64,000 nt of DNA from Lichtheimia corymbifera B2541 (lineage: Eukaryota; Mucoromycota; Mucoromycetes; Mucorales; Lichtheimiaceae): NCBI GenBank assembly GCA_000697475.1, contig JNEU01001170.1, forward strand, positions 1-64,000, in the 5' to 3' direction. Shown piece after piece: positions 35,692-48,986 of this stretch (the stretch's first letter is position 1; every line of letters starts with the position of its first letter). The notes below the pieces were generated by a model that worked only from the letters and a program-made list of their open reading frames with translations, searched no databases and had not been told where the DNA came from. The position numbers and the translations under genes were made by a program.

Positions 35692-37972
35692 CTAATATGT
35701 TGGACGTACAAAACCTCCCACATGGTCAGGGGGTGGTGGTGCTTGCTGAAATGGTTGTTGCTGGGGGAAAGGATATGGTTGTTGTTGTTGTTGTTGTTGT
35801 TGCTGCTGCTGCTTTTGCTGGATCGCCGCTTGTAGCAGCTGTTCTTTGTTCGTGTTGGCAATCCGAAGGCCTGCTTCACCAAATACCAATCTCGGTACAT
35901 CCACCAAGTAACCACTGGTGCCTTTTTGACCAACTTCCTTCTCAGCTTGGATCCAGAAATTCATCTTGCCAGTCTTCTCATCGTAATATCCAGCACAATA
36001 GTTCCGTTTGCCCATCAACTTTTTGTTCTGACGCTATCATCATATGTACACAATCAGCCAAATTGCCCTTTATAATCCTTCCTTATCTTACCGAGTTGCC
36101 GTTGGGAGAGAACTTGAATAGATTGTACATCTTTTCCTCGACATTGCCGTTAAAGGTGACATAGGATGAATTCTGGTTGAGGATAGTGAGCAAAGCCTGT
36201 GGTGGTGGTACGTTGACAATCGCACTCGAAACAATCTGGATCATGAGGAATGGATCGCCTTCTTCTTTGTTCTTCATGTCCTTGGAATATAAACGACCCG
36301 TAGCACAACAATGGACCTATAATATGTCATGCTCGTTAGCCGATCATAGAATCACAATCACTGATATCTCATCAACCACTCACATCGCCTCCCAAGAATG
36401 ATACACGAATGGATCGTTCACGTGCAAGAATCTGTAGCTTCTCGATCAAGCGCTTACGTTCAGTCAAATGATTGCCAGCTGTCCAATCTATATATAATGC
36501 AGAGCTATCAGTAAATATGCCATCCAATACCACGTTCTTCTACTTACGATCATTCATATCATCGAGCAATTCAGGATCTCCATTCCACTTGTTGAGTTGA
36601 CCACTAACTACAGTGCCGATAGCACCCGTCTTTCCCACCAATGTAGCAAGATTAAAGGTCGAAGCTCCTTCCATGGCGTTCTCAAATAGCGTCAATCGTG
36701 GATAGATCAGTGGTACGCCGGTCATGATCAGCAAGTGCTTGATTGTTGGTGGCATAATGCGATATAATTCGTCAAACACGATCTGGTACGACTTTGGGCG
36801 GCATACATCATATTTTGTACGTTCACCACGACAATCTAAAGCGACCATGCCAATATCCGGTCCGAGAGTGGTGACAATGTGATTGCATGTAGGCACCGTA
36901 CCGGGCAGCATGCCATGTCTGGATGCGAGTTCAACAGTCGTGTGTTGCTGGAAGAGGTAGTAAAAGCGACAAGCGTTGGCAAACAATACTAATAATAACG
37001 CGTGTTACCAATGCTATAGCAGAGCCCCGTCATCCCACCACAACTCACCTCGAAAACAATCACAATTCTGCATATCAGCTGGATAAGATCCATAACCATC
37101 AATGATATCCTAATCCATGCCAAAATGAGTTAATGACGTCCATGCTTTTTACGTCTCAATAAACTTACATGGTCATCCCACATGTTGATAGAAGGAATTG
37201 TTGCATACGCTTTTGCCACTGCTTCTCGGTGTTGGAATCTATTGTTACACATGATAATGAGCCTCTCGGATACGCAAAGTTTCATTCGGGTAAATACTCA
37301 CGCGAAATTTTGAATGTAGTTCCAAAAGAAAAAGTGTTCGAATCCTTCCTTCATGGCCGGTGGTAATTCCATAGCAAGACGCTTCTTTGGGCTGGGTTCT
37401 TCACGCCATGGTTTCATGAAATCCTCTTTCATCAATCGGTCTTGATACAACTGATCTCCGCCTCCAAGTAACACATGAAACGGTGCCACAGCGTGTCGAT
37501 CCAAGACATCCTCCCATAGTGGCATTTCTCCAAATTTGTCCTTTTCTTCTTGAGGAATATCAGAGAATCCACTGCATGAATAAAACATAAAACGCATCGA
37601 TTCAAGTAATGCTGGGACATGGAAAGTAAAAGGACCCACACCGTTTGGATCACCCCAGCTGTAAGTAACCTCTTGGCCTCGATCCTTGGCGAGTGGCAAG
37701 TGTATCTCATAACGCCAGAAATGATACGTGTCTCGGAACACATCCAAAAGTTCACCTTGAGCATGGAATGGCTGCTGTTGGATTGACGTGCGGATGACGA
37801 GTGGGGGTGGTTGGCGATCGGTGGCGACAATTAAGCAAGACGCGCGGTAAATGCCTCGTGCATAGTCGATACCAATGTAACGTAAAAGAGGGCCACAAAT
37901 GACGCGCTCGGAAGTGCTGCTACCAAGGCCAAGGTTGCGCATCTGGTCTACGGGAACATTATCGCTACTCAT
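35692..37972 (-). CDS. PhoD-like metallophosphatase domain protein
   Basis: A cytoplasmic-type member of the fungal PhoD-like phosphatase family; related domains bind Fe/Ca or similar metals and cleave phosphate esters, but the substrate here is unknown. No signal peptide is seen. Exon 1 (37302-37972) includes FTFHVPALLESMRFMFYSCS and VLLGGGDQLYQDRLMKE. Exon 2 gives NFAFQHREAVAKAYATIPSI followed by NMWDDHD, and the next exon DIIDGYGSYPADMQNCDCFR, the family's metal-binding core. Later exons give GMVALDCRGERTKYD and SFLGGDVHCCATGRLYS, again with metal-ligand Asp and His. The C-terminus is a run of about 11-12 Gln and Pro/Gln-rich repeats ending GGFVRPTY. Roughly 690-700 residues. It is convergent with the ABC transporter. 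Confidence 0.88.
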
Positions 37973-39579
37973 TGCGTGCGTGTGAAAAAAGGAAATGTGT
38001 AAAAGAGGTTTTGTGTCAAGTGTGAGTGATAAGAAAACGACGACGCGTGATCCAAAATTGGTGCATGAAATGCAGTCGGAACAAGGCCAGCTGCATGTTG
38101 CTGCATGGCTTTACCTCGGTGACAGATATTCATGTTGGTTACTGCCTCTTCTTCTAATGCCCATTGCCATCATCCTTTGTCTTTTTATTGTACTAGTAGA
38201 ATAACATCATTTTGCATCATACTCAATAAATGATCCTTCATTGTTGCTAGTGATTACTCTCGTTGATGTGACCTATTATTGATCCATCATTTCCCATCTA
38301 CCATGTTCATGATTCATGCCCGATGGCAGTATTAGTATCATGCATCGGCTAATTTATATTACAGCATGAACCGTTCTTAAACAACAAAACCGACACAAAG
38401 GGAATTTCTATATCCACTCGCCCATCGATCACATACATGGAAGGCAGTAACAATAATTCCCACCATGGCACATGGTGCTCCTTGTTCAATATCTCATTCT
38501 CCTCATTGATGATCGGCATTATCATCATGCGTATGCACCTCTCCCTTCCAACCAACCAACCAACCACCTCCTCCCCCCATATATACGCACATTTATTCGA
38601 TCCAGTAATCAGGGCAATCATGTCTCCTTGATACAAACACACACACTCCTTCTCCCTCTCCCCACATTTATCATGTACCCCCCTCGCTCGCTCGCTCTCT
38701 TGTCATTTGATCTTCCCATCCCACCCCCAGAATTCCATTAACAGAAGCTTTGTGTCCCTTGATTCCAACCCAAACCTCTCTCCCCCCCAATTACAACCGA
38801 CCCTGATGCTATCCAAGAAGGGTCTACTCTACCCAGTACATCGGACAATTTCATATTACACATCACTCTCACTAGAATTTGGATGAGATCGAATGCATTT
38901 GTATTAGGTTAAAAGAAAAAAAAGAACCATTTGGGTGTATACTAGTGTTTTTTGATTTGTAATTAGGGCTGAAAAAAAGTATGTGCGTGTGTATTTGAAC
39001 AAGATAAAATGCCACAACTTATAGAGTGAATAGAAGGGACAGGTATGTAAGGTGGAATTAAAATTGGGAAGAAGAGAAACATGAGAACTTTCTTGGATTG
39101 TGCCAAGAACACAAGCGACGAAGAAAAAAATGCGAAAACATATAGTAGACAACTCTTGTACCCAAGGGTAGCAAAAGGGCAAATAGGATGTGTATGTGTG
39201 TGTGTGTGTGCGAGGGTGTGGTATATGGTATGTTGTGTTGTTTGTCGTAATATGGTTGATGTTGTATGTAAAATAGTGTACTTACTTTTTAGGGAGGGGG
39301 TGAAAGCTTATAGATGAAAGAGAAAGAAAAAAAGAAAAAGGAACATGCAGTGAAAAAAAGAGATGCGGTGATGAATGCTTGTATGAAAGTGTGTATAAGG
39401 TGGTTGGGATGTGTGCTTGTATGTGTGTGTGTGTGTTGAAAGAATAGAAAAGCAATAATAAAAGATGAATGATGATCCAAAACGGAAAGCGATGATGATG
39501 CTGATGGATGGCGCTTGTATATGTAGGTGCTTGTGAAAAGGAGATTAGGAGCGAGAGAGAGAGATGTAAAACGATGCAT
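37973..39579. other. Gene-free region upstream of the PhoD-like gene
   Basis: 1.6 kb between two minus-strand genes. It has CT-rich patches around 38550-38800 and GT microsatellites at about 39190-39210 and 39420-39436. The sequence from about 39300 to 39580 is probably the 3' UTR of the kinase gene. No gene is seen. Confidence 0.5.
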
Positions 39580-40839
39580 TTAGAGATCACGGAACCAAGG
39601 ATGTGTCAGGATTTGGTGAATGCTGGGACGCTTCTCCGGGTTGCGTTGCAGCATGAAGGATAGCAAATGCATGCACTTGCTAGATACCTTGATTTTAGGC
39701 GTGGCAAAACGACCAGCGATAGCCATGCTAGGACTTGTGAAAGGGACTTCACCAAAAAGAATTGTGTACATCAACACACCCAATGCCCAGATCTCTGCAG
39801 GTTCAGCACGGTAAGGCTTGCACATGAGAATCTCAGGTGATGCAAAGGACACGGTGCCGTAGAACTTGTTAAAGTAATAAGTCTTGTTTTGGCCATAATG
39901 GCGTGGCAGGATAACAGAAGAACCAAAATCAATGAGCTTGACCTGTTGATATAAAAATAAAACATTCATGCATGTGAGTGGTGCTGTGCTTGCATGGCTT
40001 GTGTAACAAATATGCATTACCTTGTATTGATCATCAATCACAATGTTCTCATCCTTGATATCACGGTGGCAGATGCCGAGATTGTCAAGATACGCGATGC
40101 ATTCAACAATTTGACGGAAGATCTTTTTGGCAAGTGCTTCATCAAAGTTGTGGTGTCGCTCGATGCATTCAAACAAGTCGCACGAGGTGCGTCTGGTATA
40201 CAAACGAGGAGTAGGGTACTCTTCAGTGGGCGTTTCTGGAGATGAGGGGCATGAATCTTCAGATGCTTGTGATAAGGCTGGTGAATGTGGGGGTGGTGAA
40301 AGGTGTTGTCCTGTAGCAAGATTGTTGTTCTTGTTGTCGAGAGCTGAAGCTGACCATTGGGTGCCATGCAACTCCATAACAAGGTAAATGAAAGCATCAT
40401 CTTGGTAAAAGTCAACAAAGTTGACGACATTTTCATGGCGCACATGCTTGAGGACATAGACTTCCATGGGCACAGGGCCAATCTCAGGATCACGGACCCA
40501 TGAATGGGCAGGTACCTTATGACGGAAGATAAACTTGACGGCTCTTTCGATGCCCGTATGTCGCTCGGTTGCCGATACAACAAAGCCGAATCCACCACTA
40601 CCGAGTTCTTCACCGAGTGAATATTTGCCGACAAACTCGGGGTGCAATGGATGATGCATAAGGGAGCGTGCTGCCACAGTTAACTCCTGCTTGGGTTGTG
40701 GAGTGCATGGTGGTGATGGTGGCATTGCTGGACGTACACCACCAGGAACCTGCTGAGTGGGGTGGATTGAAATAGGTGCCAAAGATGGCTTAGGCATGGT
40801 TTGTGGGCCGTATAGTTGAATAGGTTGTGTTGATTGCAT
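39580..40839 (-). CDS. Serine/threonine kinase, PAS-kinase (PASK/Psk)-like catalytic domain
   Basis: A protein kinase whose catalytic domain resembles PASK/Psk, nutrient-sensing CAMK-type kinases. Two exons (40021-40839, 39943-40020 intron, 39580-39942) give 393 residues. The intron is 78 nt, has no stop and keeps frame, so an unspliced message would also be open with 26 extra residues. Residues 1-65 are a Pro/Gln-rich leader without a PAS domain. The catalytic domain has the Gly loop GSGGFGFV (80-87), Lys102 in AVKFIF, HRDIKDEN (258-265), DFGSS (278-282), FYGTVSFASPEILM and RNPEKRPS, so it should be active. Between LVMELHGTQW and CDLFECIERHHNFDEALAKK an insertion (about 161-217) rich in Ser/Pro/Thr with several SP/TP sites enters the hinge region. 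The PASK assignment rests on the HG and CHRDIKDENIVI blocks. Confidence 0.9.
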   Translation of the reverse strand: MQSTQPIQLYGPQTMPKPSLAPISIHPTQQVPGGVRPAMPPSPPCTPQPKQELTVAARSLMHHPLHPEFVGKYSLGEELGSGGFGFVVSATERHTGIERAVKFIFRHKVPAHSWVRDPEIGPVPMEVYVLKHVRHENVVNFVDFYQDDAFIYLVMELHGTQWSASALDNKNNNLATGQHLSPPPHSPALSQASEDSCPSSPETPTEEYPTPRLYTRRTSCDLFECIERHHNFDEALAKKIFRQIVECIAYLDNLGICHRDIKDENIVIDDQYKVMHICYTSHASTAPLTCMNVLFLYQQVKLIDFGSSVILPRHYGQNKTYYFNKFYGTVSFASPEILMCKPYRAEPAEIWALGVLMYTILFGEVPFTSPSMAIAGRFATPKIKVSSKCMHLLSFMLQRNPEKRPSIHQILTHPWFRDL

Positions 40840-42484
40840 TGTGTGTAATAATGTTGTAGTAATTTAGATAGCTGTACTTCGTATGTGTGTTGTGAGTGAG
40901 CTGTATAGCTGAGTGTAGATGTAAAATGTGCCGTGGCAAGATTAAACAGGTGTTGTAATTAAAAGAGAGAAAAGAAACAGCGTGTGAATTGAAGTGATTG
41001 GAGCAAGAACGATTGGAAAGATGGCAGGTATTTAAAAGAAATACGGACAAAGAATTGGGAGCGATCGTCAGGAGAAAAAGAAATATTAAAAAAGGGGAGG
41101 GTCCCAGATATTACGGTTGACTTGAGTCGGATTTTACGATGGAATGGGAAACAGCTCGACGAATAAGGAATGTCTCCCTGATGTGGAATGAAGCCTGCAG
41201 CACGACCACACTCACACACATACACACCCATAAACTCGCGGCTTCACTATCGGTTGGCTCTCGTATTCATCACGATATAACACACGCGTACACACTATCG
41301 TGCCCCACCTTTACACCCGAATTTGTTTTTCTATACATTACAATCATTGCTGTTGCCTGGTAGTAATCAGGAATAATCAAACCCTGATTCTATCGCGCGA
41401 TCTGCATTCCCTATTTTGGTGCAACATCATGTAAAAATAAACCTGACATGCTGGTCGATCAATGATCAACCCAGCTTTTTCGGCCTTGCAACAAGCATGA
41501 CGTTCAACTGTCATATTGATACGTGAGCGTAAATGCGTGATGTGTATATGCTTTCCTTTCCCCTTACCATGTAGGTTACACTGCTGACGCGTAGCAGGAT
41601 GATCTGTCAAACCCATATGCAAAAGCAAAAACAGATAGCCACTTTTGACCATCATTTACTCCTCCCCCCAATATCGCTACCCCATTTCGCTCTGTGCGTT
41701 GCTGTAGTACACAAAGACGCACGCACACTTGCATAGTGATACAAATAGCATCCATGCTTGTGTAAATAAGCATGCTTAAATCCAGTAATGCGGAGGAGCA
41801 TCCGTAGTATGTAGAACCCATGCCGCTAGCGGCGTGTGTGCATGAGCAGCTATATCAGAAACAACATGATGACTAGTAGATCATCGTGTATATCAATCCC
41901 AAGCCTGTGTGAATATGTGTGTGTGTGCACATCCTTTTTTGTTTCCTCTCCCACTGCTCTCTTTCTCTCTTATTCCCCCAACTTAAACCCCGTGTGAAGG
42001 ATTCAAGGAGAAGGGCAGCATATGCATCGCGGGATGTCATTGTTGCATCTTGCTTTAAACAGAAGACAAACACACATACATCCATCTAGACCGCTGTGTG
42101 TACACACGGCTGACTTGATAAAGTAATCAAGGAACAATGATCTCATATCTGGGTTACAAAGACACCACGCATTGTCATTAATCCACCGTGCACATGTTGC
42201 TACCAACCACCGCATTGTCATAAATCTGCATCCAATTTACCTGCGGTGACTCTAATTATTGCAGTGTGTGTGTTGATGATATTATGTGCATCCGCCCAGC
42301 ATACTACATCTTGGGGATAGGGATGGGGTAATGAGGAGGAAAAGGACATAATACTGTATATGCATCACAACAATGAACAACATTTACAAAGGGGGGATGA
42401 GTATATACGCATGTCCACGGATAGATACAGTTTTTGATGCAAACCAATATGGAAATGGAGTGGGGTAGGGATTATACTTGAAGA
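40840..42484. other. Kinase promoter side of the large gene-poor gap
   Basis: Upstream of the kinase lies a (CA/GT)-rich leader, and a TTTAAA element occurs near 41030-41036. From about 41250 on there are scattered short ORFs and CT- or GT-rich patches. A TATATA element sits at about 42402-42407 ahead of the small interrupted ORF. No gene I can support. Confidence 0.45.
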
Positions 42485-42742
42485 ATGGCAACCAAGGCAC
42501 CCATACACATTGATGATGGTGAGTCCTTGAGACAGCCTTCCGTTTCCGATAGATCACCGAATCAGGCTGCCAATGTATCCTAGAAGAAAAAAGGGTCTTT
42601 TGATGTATTGGGCAACGTCAATGTGCCTCAGGGCCTAGACCCCAATTTGGAGGATGATGATGATGATGACGATTGGGGGGGGGAAGTACAAAGTCGTCAA
42701 CGAGGAGAGGGATTAACCATCAACGGTGATGTAGCAAGTTGA
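42485..42742 (+). pseudogene. Small ORF interrupted by one in-frame TAG
   Basis: From the ATG at 42485 the frame runs 32 codons (MATKAPIHIDDGESLRQPSV...), meets TAG at 42581-42583, and then stays open another 52 codons to TGA at 42740. The second part has a seven-Asp run followed by Trp-Gly-Gly and then EVQSRQRGEGLTINGDVAS. A TATATA element lies about 80 bp upstream. A GTGAGT donor at 42519 and the TAG as acceptor would form a 65-nt intron, but that shifts the frame and stops after 17 codons. It may be a decayed short gene, a two-part chance ORF, or a message with an unusual splice. I do not recognise the protein. Confidence 0.3.
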
Positions 42743-45879
<3,137 letters not shown>

Positions 45880-46600
45880 AAATGTTGTTGCCTTGTATAC
45901 AGATGATCTCTGTTGTCCGTTTTCTTTGTTACCAATGCCATTCATCATGCACTCCCCCAAACTCAATCCCTCTTTTCACACACACCACAATTGTATCCCC
46001 CCACACCTTTTAAAATGATAGTAAACTTTTCTTTGACATTTATACAACTACAAAAGAATCATATATCAAGTAATGGTTGGAATTGTCATTATCAGCTTTG
46101 GATGTGGGGAGCACTTAAGGATTGCCACTTCATTAGATAGAAAGACGTCACTGTTGTTAACTAACATAGTTGTAGCGCACAGACTTTTTGGGATTATCAG
46201 GGGAAGCTGCTATGATTGTTTATATGCGCTCGCATTTGCCGATCAAAGTAAACATCACGAGCAGAAGGTAAAAGCAATGATCCTGTTGCTTGGCAACGTG
46301 GTGATTTGGTAAAATAACCGAACAAGGGCATAGCAATGATTTATTCGGATACAAGGAAATATTTAACCAAGAGATACCGTCATTAGGAAGGTCGCGGAAT
46401 AGTTGGATGGACAAAGTATATGCACGTGATCTAAATGGATGAGGAGAGTCTAAAGATCGATACTGGTCGCCAGGTTGGTTCTTGACATGAAATATTGAGA
46501 GCCTTCAGAAAATCTATTCTAGATGAGTAGTGCTCATTTTGGGATAACGGTAACGGGATAAATCTTCCATCACCGCAGAAACGGTTCCAAGAAGTCCAGC
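45880..46600. other. ARF1 3' region and unassigned DNA
   Basis: The first 150 bp are the probable ARF1 3' UTR. After that I see no gene up to the repeat locus. Confidence 0.5.
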
Positions 46601-47262
46601 CTCGCGGCCTGGTTACACAAACACACCAGTCTGCATCTTTCGTTCTATCAAGGTCAGGCCGCTTGACAATGAACGAAGGCACTTTTCATATAGCATCACG
46701 CTTACAGTATACGTAAAAACATAAAGACGCTCGTAACTCAGAATTTTACAATCAAGCGTGGGGTCTTCAATCGAACAAAGTTGCGCGGCTGGATGAAGCG
46801 CACCCTGTGTGCAAGTTTCACGATCGTCGTGGCCAATCCCAGTTTTCGCAATGTCACCACCAGCGAAAGTGGATCGTGGGTCGACCTCTTGAATTTTTTT
46901 CAACTTTGGCTGGTGGTGACATTGGGTGAATCTGAGATCGACGAGCGTGATCGTGAAACTTGCACCCAAGATGCGCTACACCCAGCCGAGCAACTTTGTT
47001 CTATAAAAGACCCCACGCTTCATTGTAAAGTTTAGAGATACAGGCACCTTTATGTTTTTACTATGCTGTAAGCGTGATGCTATATGGAGAGTGGTCTTTG
47101 TTCATTGGGAAGTATCATGCAAATGAGCTGTGTTGCACAAAGAAGTCCGTCTGCATCTTCGGCTCTATCGGGGTCTACCTACTTGACAATGAACAAACAC
47201 CACCTCTCCTATGGCATCACGCTTACAGCATAGTAAAAACATAAAGGTGCCTATATCTCCAA
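46601..47262. repeat. Alternating palindrome repeat, locus 2
   Basis: The same B-A-B arrangement as at 0.3-1.7 kb. A right half of type B occupies about 46631-46797, a complete type A palindrome about 46798-46978, and a complete type B about 46979-47262. The type B centre (about 47103-47173) is nearly identical to that at 656-726, including AAGTCCGTCTGCATCTTCGG. The strong identity over 45 kb implies recent spread or gene conversion. No ORF for mobilisation is seen. The left edge is abrupt, inside the type B centre. Confidence 0.85.
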
Positions 47263-47890
47263 ATCTCCATAATGATGTGTAGAGGCTTTATGAGGACAAT
47301 GTTGATCAGCATGTCGAAGCCCACGGCCTGACCAAGTTTCGAGGTCGCCATGGGCAATATCGGCGCGCACTGCCGTACGCCCTATTTATGTTACTATCCA
47401 TTCATCGTCTCTCCCACATTCAAGGTTTTTATAATGAACTCTGGGGTCTTTATGGGAACGAAATTGCTCGGTGTGGTCGAAAGGGTGTTGTGTGAAAGTT
47501 TCAGGTTCGAGGTGGGCAATCTCGGGGAACAGGAGCGCCGACCCTACTTTTCTCTTCGTCCCTCCTACATTTGGGCTGCCCCGCATTCAAAATGTACATA
47601 ATAAAGCATACGGTTTTTAAATGAATGGAGTTGATCAGCATGACGGAGAGAACCTGCTTACCAAGTTTCACGTTCGAAATGGGGAATCCCAAGAAACTAC
47701 ATATTAAATGACTTTTTCATAAATCCGGCGCTTTCCCAATTTCCATCGATCATAGTAAACCCCACATTATACCCTCCCATTCAAAATTTTCAAATGAAGC
47801 ATGGGTTCGTTATTAAGACAAAGTTGATCAGCATGCCGAAGAGCATCTTGTGTGAAAGTTTCAGGTTTGAGAGAGGCAGTCAAGGTCATG
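47263..47890. repeat. Four diverged direct copies of the repeat half-unit
   Basis: Directly abutting locus 2 are four degenerate direct repeats starting near 47268, 47428, 47593 and 47790 (spacing about 160-195 bp). Each has the order: AATGAA-like start, GGGGTCTTTA or similar, a GTTGATCAGCATG or ATTGCTCGGTGTGG block, a block like GTGTGAAAGTTTCAGGTTCGA, then a G-rich tail. The same order (ATGAAAC-GGGGTCTT, AAAGTTGC-CGGCTGG, CTGTGTGCAAGTTTCACGATC) forms one half of the palindromic array, so these look like older, direct-oriented relatives of the family. Confidence 0.6.
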
Positions 47891-48986
47891 GATCCATTAA
47901 TTTTTATAGTGTGCATGTATACGTCTGACTGTGCCTGACCTGTTTAATTTCCACCTCTTCCACTCCCAGCCTCTTCTTCCCTCTTCTTTCTCCCATTCTC
48001 AACTGTTGCCCCATTCAACTACAACTATCACCTGCGAACGATTGTCCTGCTTCAACCCATCATGTCGATCCTGTAGTTGTATTGATCCGCTTGTCTTTGA
48101 CTGAATGGCAAGTCCATGGCGTATGCACCCCAGTACAACACATGCCTTCTTAAAGTACACTCCTCTGCCACAACCAATCGCAACAGCAGCAGCCATTAGC
48201 AAGGTCTTTACTCCATTGTCTCAAACAGCGTTCACAGCCTTGTCATTCTACTACAACACATGCTCTTGCACATCCACTACCTCGACCAAACGTAACGTCA
48301 GCTTATAATAGCAAGGTCTACTCCATTACTTGCAGCAACTTGTCTTGCAGCCTTTTTCACTTGAACAGCAGATAGCCATTGTGTAGAAACAACTTTATTT
48401 ACGTGTAGCAACTTTTTCAATACATACGACGTGTTACGGATATGGATATGGATATGGATACATGGTGGAAGGGTCTGGTTATATACGACGCTTGGAAAGA
48501 GTCTGTGTTCTGCATGACGCTTTCATCCTGAACGATTGGTGCATACATGTTATCCCGTGGCAACCACTATCATCATCCTTTGTGCAACCTGTCAATGCAC
48601 ATTCAAACACGCAATCCATATAATTCGGCACCACGCATCAGGGACCACCTCCCGTCTAATCTACTGACCTTTTCACACATCAATGGATAAAAACTTCCTT
48701 CCTGAGTTGGACCACTTCGTGTGTGAGCGCGAGATGCATTTTATTGAAGAAGGATTTATGAAAGGCAAATGCAGGATTGTAAAAGCACATTTACTTGGGA
48801 ATGCTGTGATAAAAGAAAGAGAGAGGAAACAAAGGGTTCGATTGATTCATTGTGTTCAGAAGAACAAAGTCTGATATAGCTCTCATCCCCTTTCTTTGTG
48901 ATTACATCTTGTCAATAAAGCCAACACATGTTCTTATTTTATGATTTAAATCATGTAAGATTACGTAATTCATGATATACACTATT
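47891..48986. other. Gene-free region before PEX5 3' end
   Basis: About 1.1 kb without a supportable gene. It contains a short hexamer repeat, GGATAT four times at about 48437-48460. Small ORFs (63-67 codons) lack domain features. The final 100 bp probably belong to the PEX5 3' UTR. Confidence 0.5.

Noticed and set aside
35577..36164. 195-codon plus-strand ORF
   Set aside because: Antisense to the PhoD-like gene's Gln-rich 3' end; its Val/Leu runs are the complement of the CAG/CAA tract.
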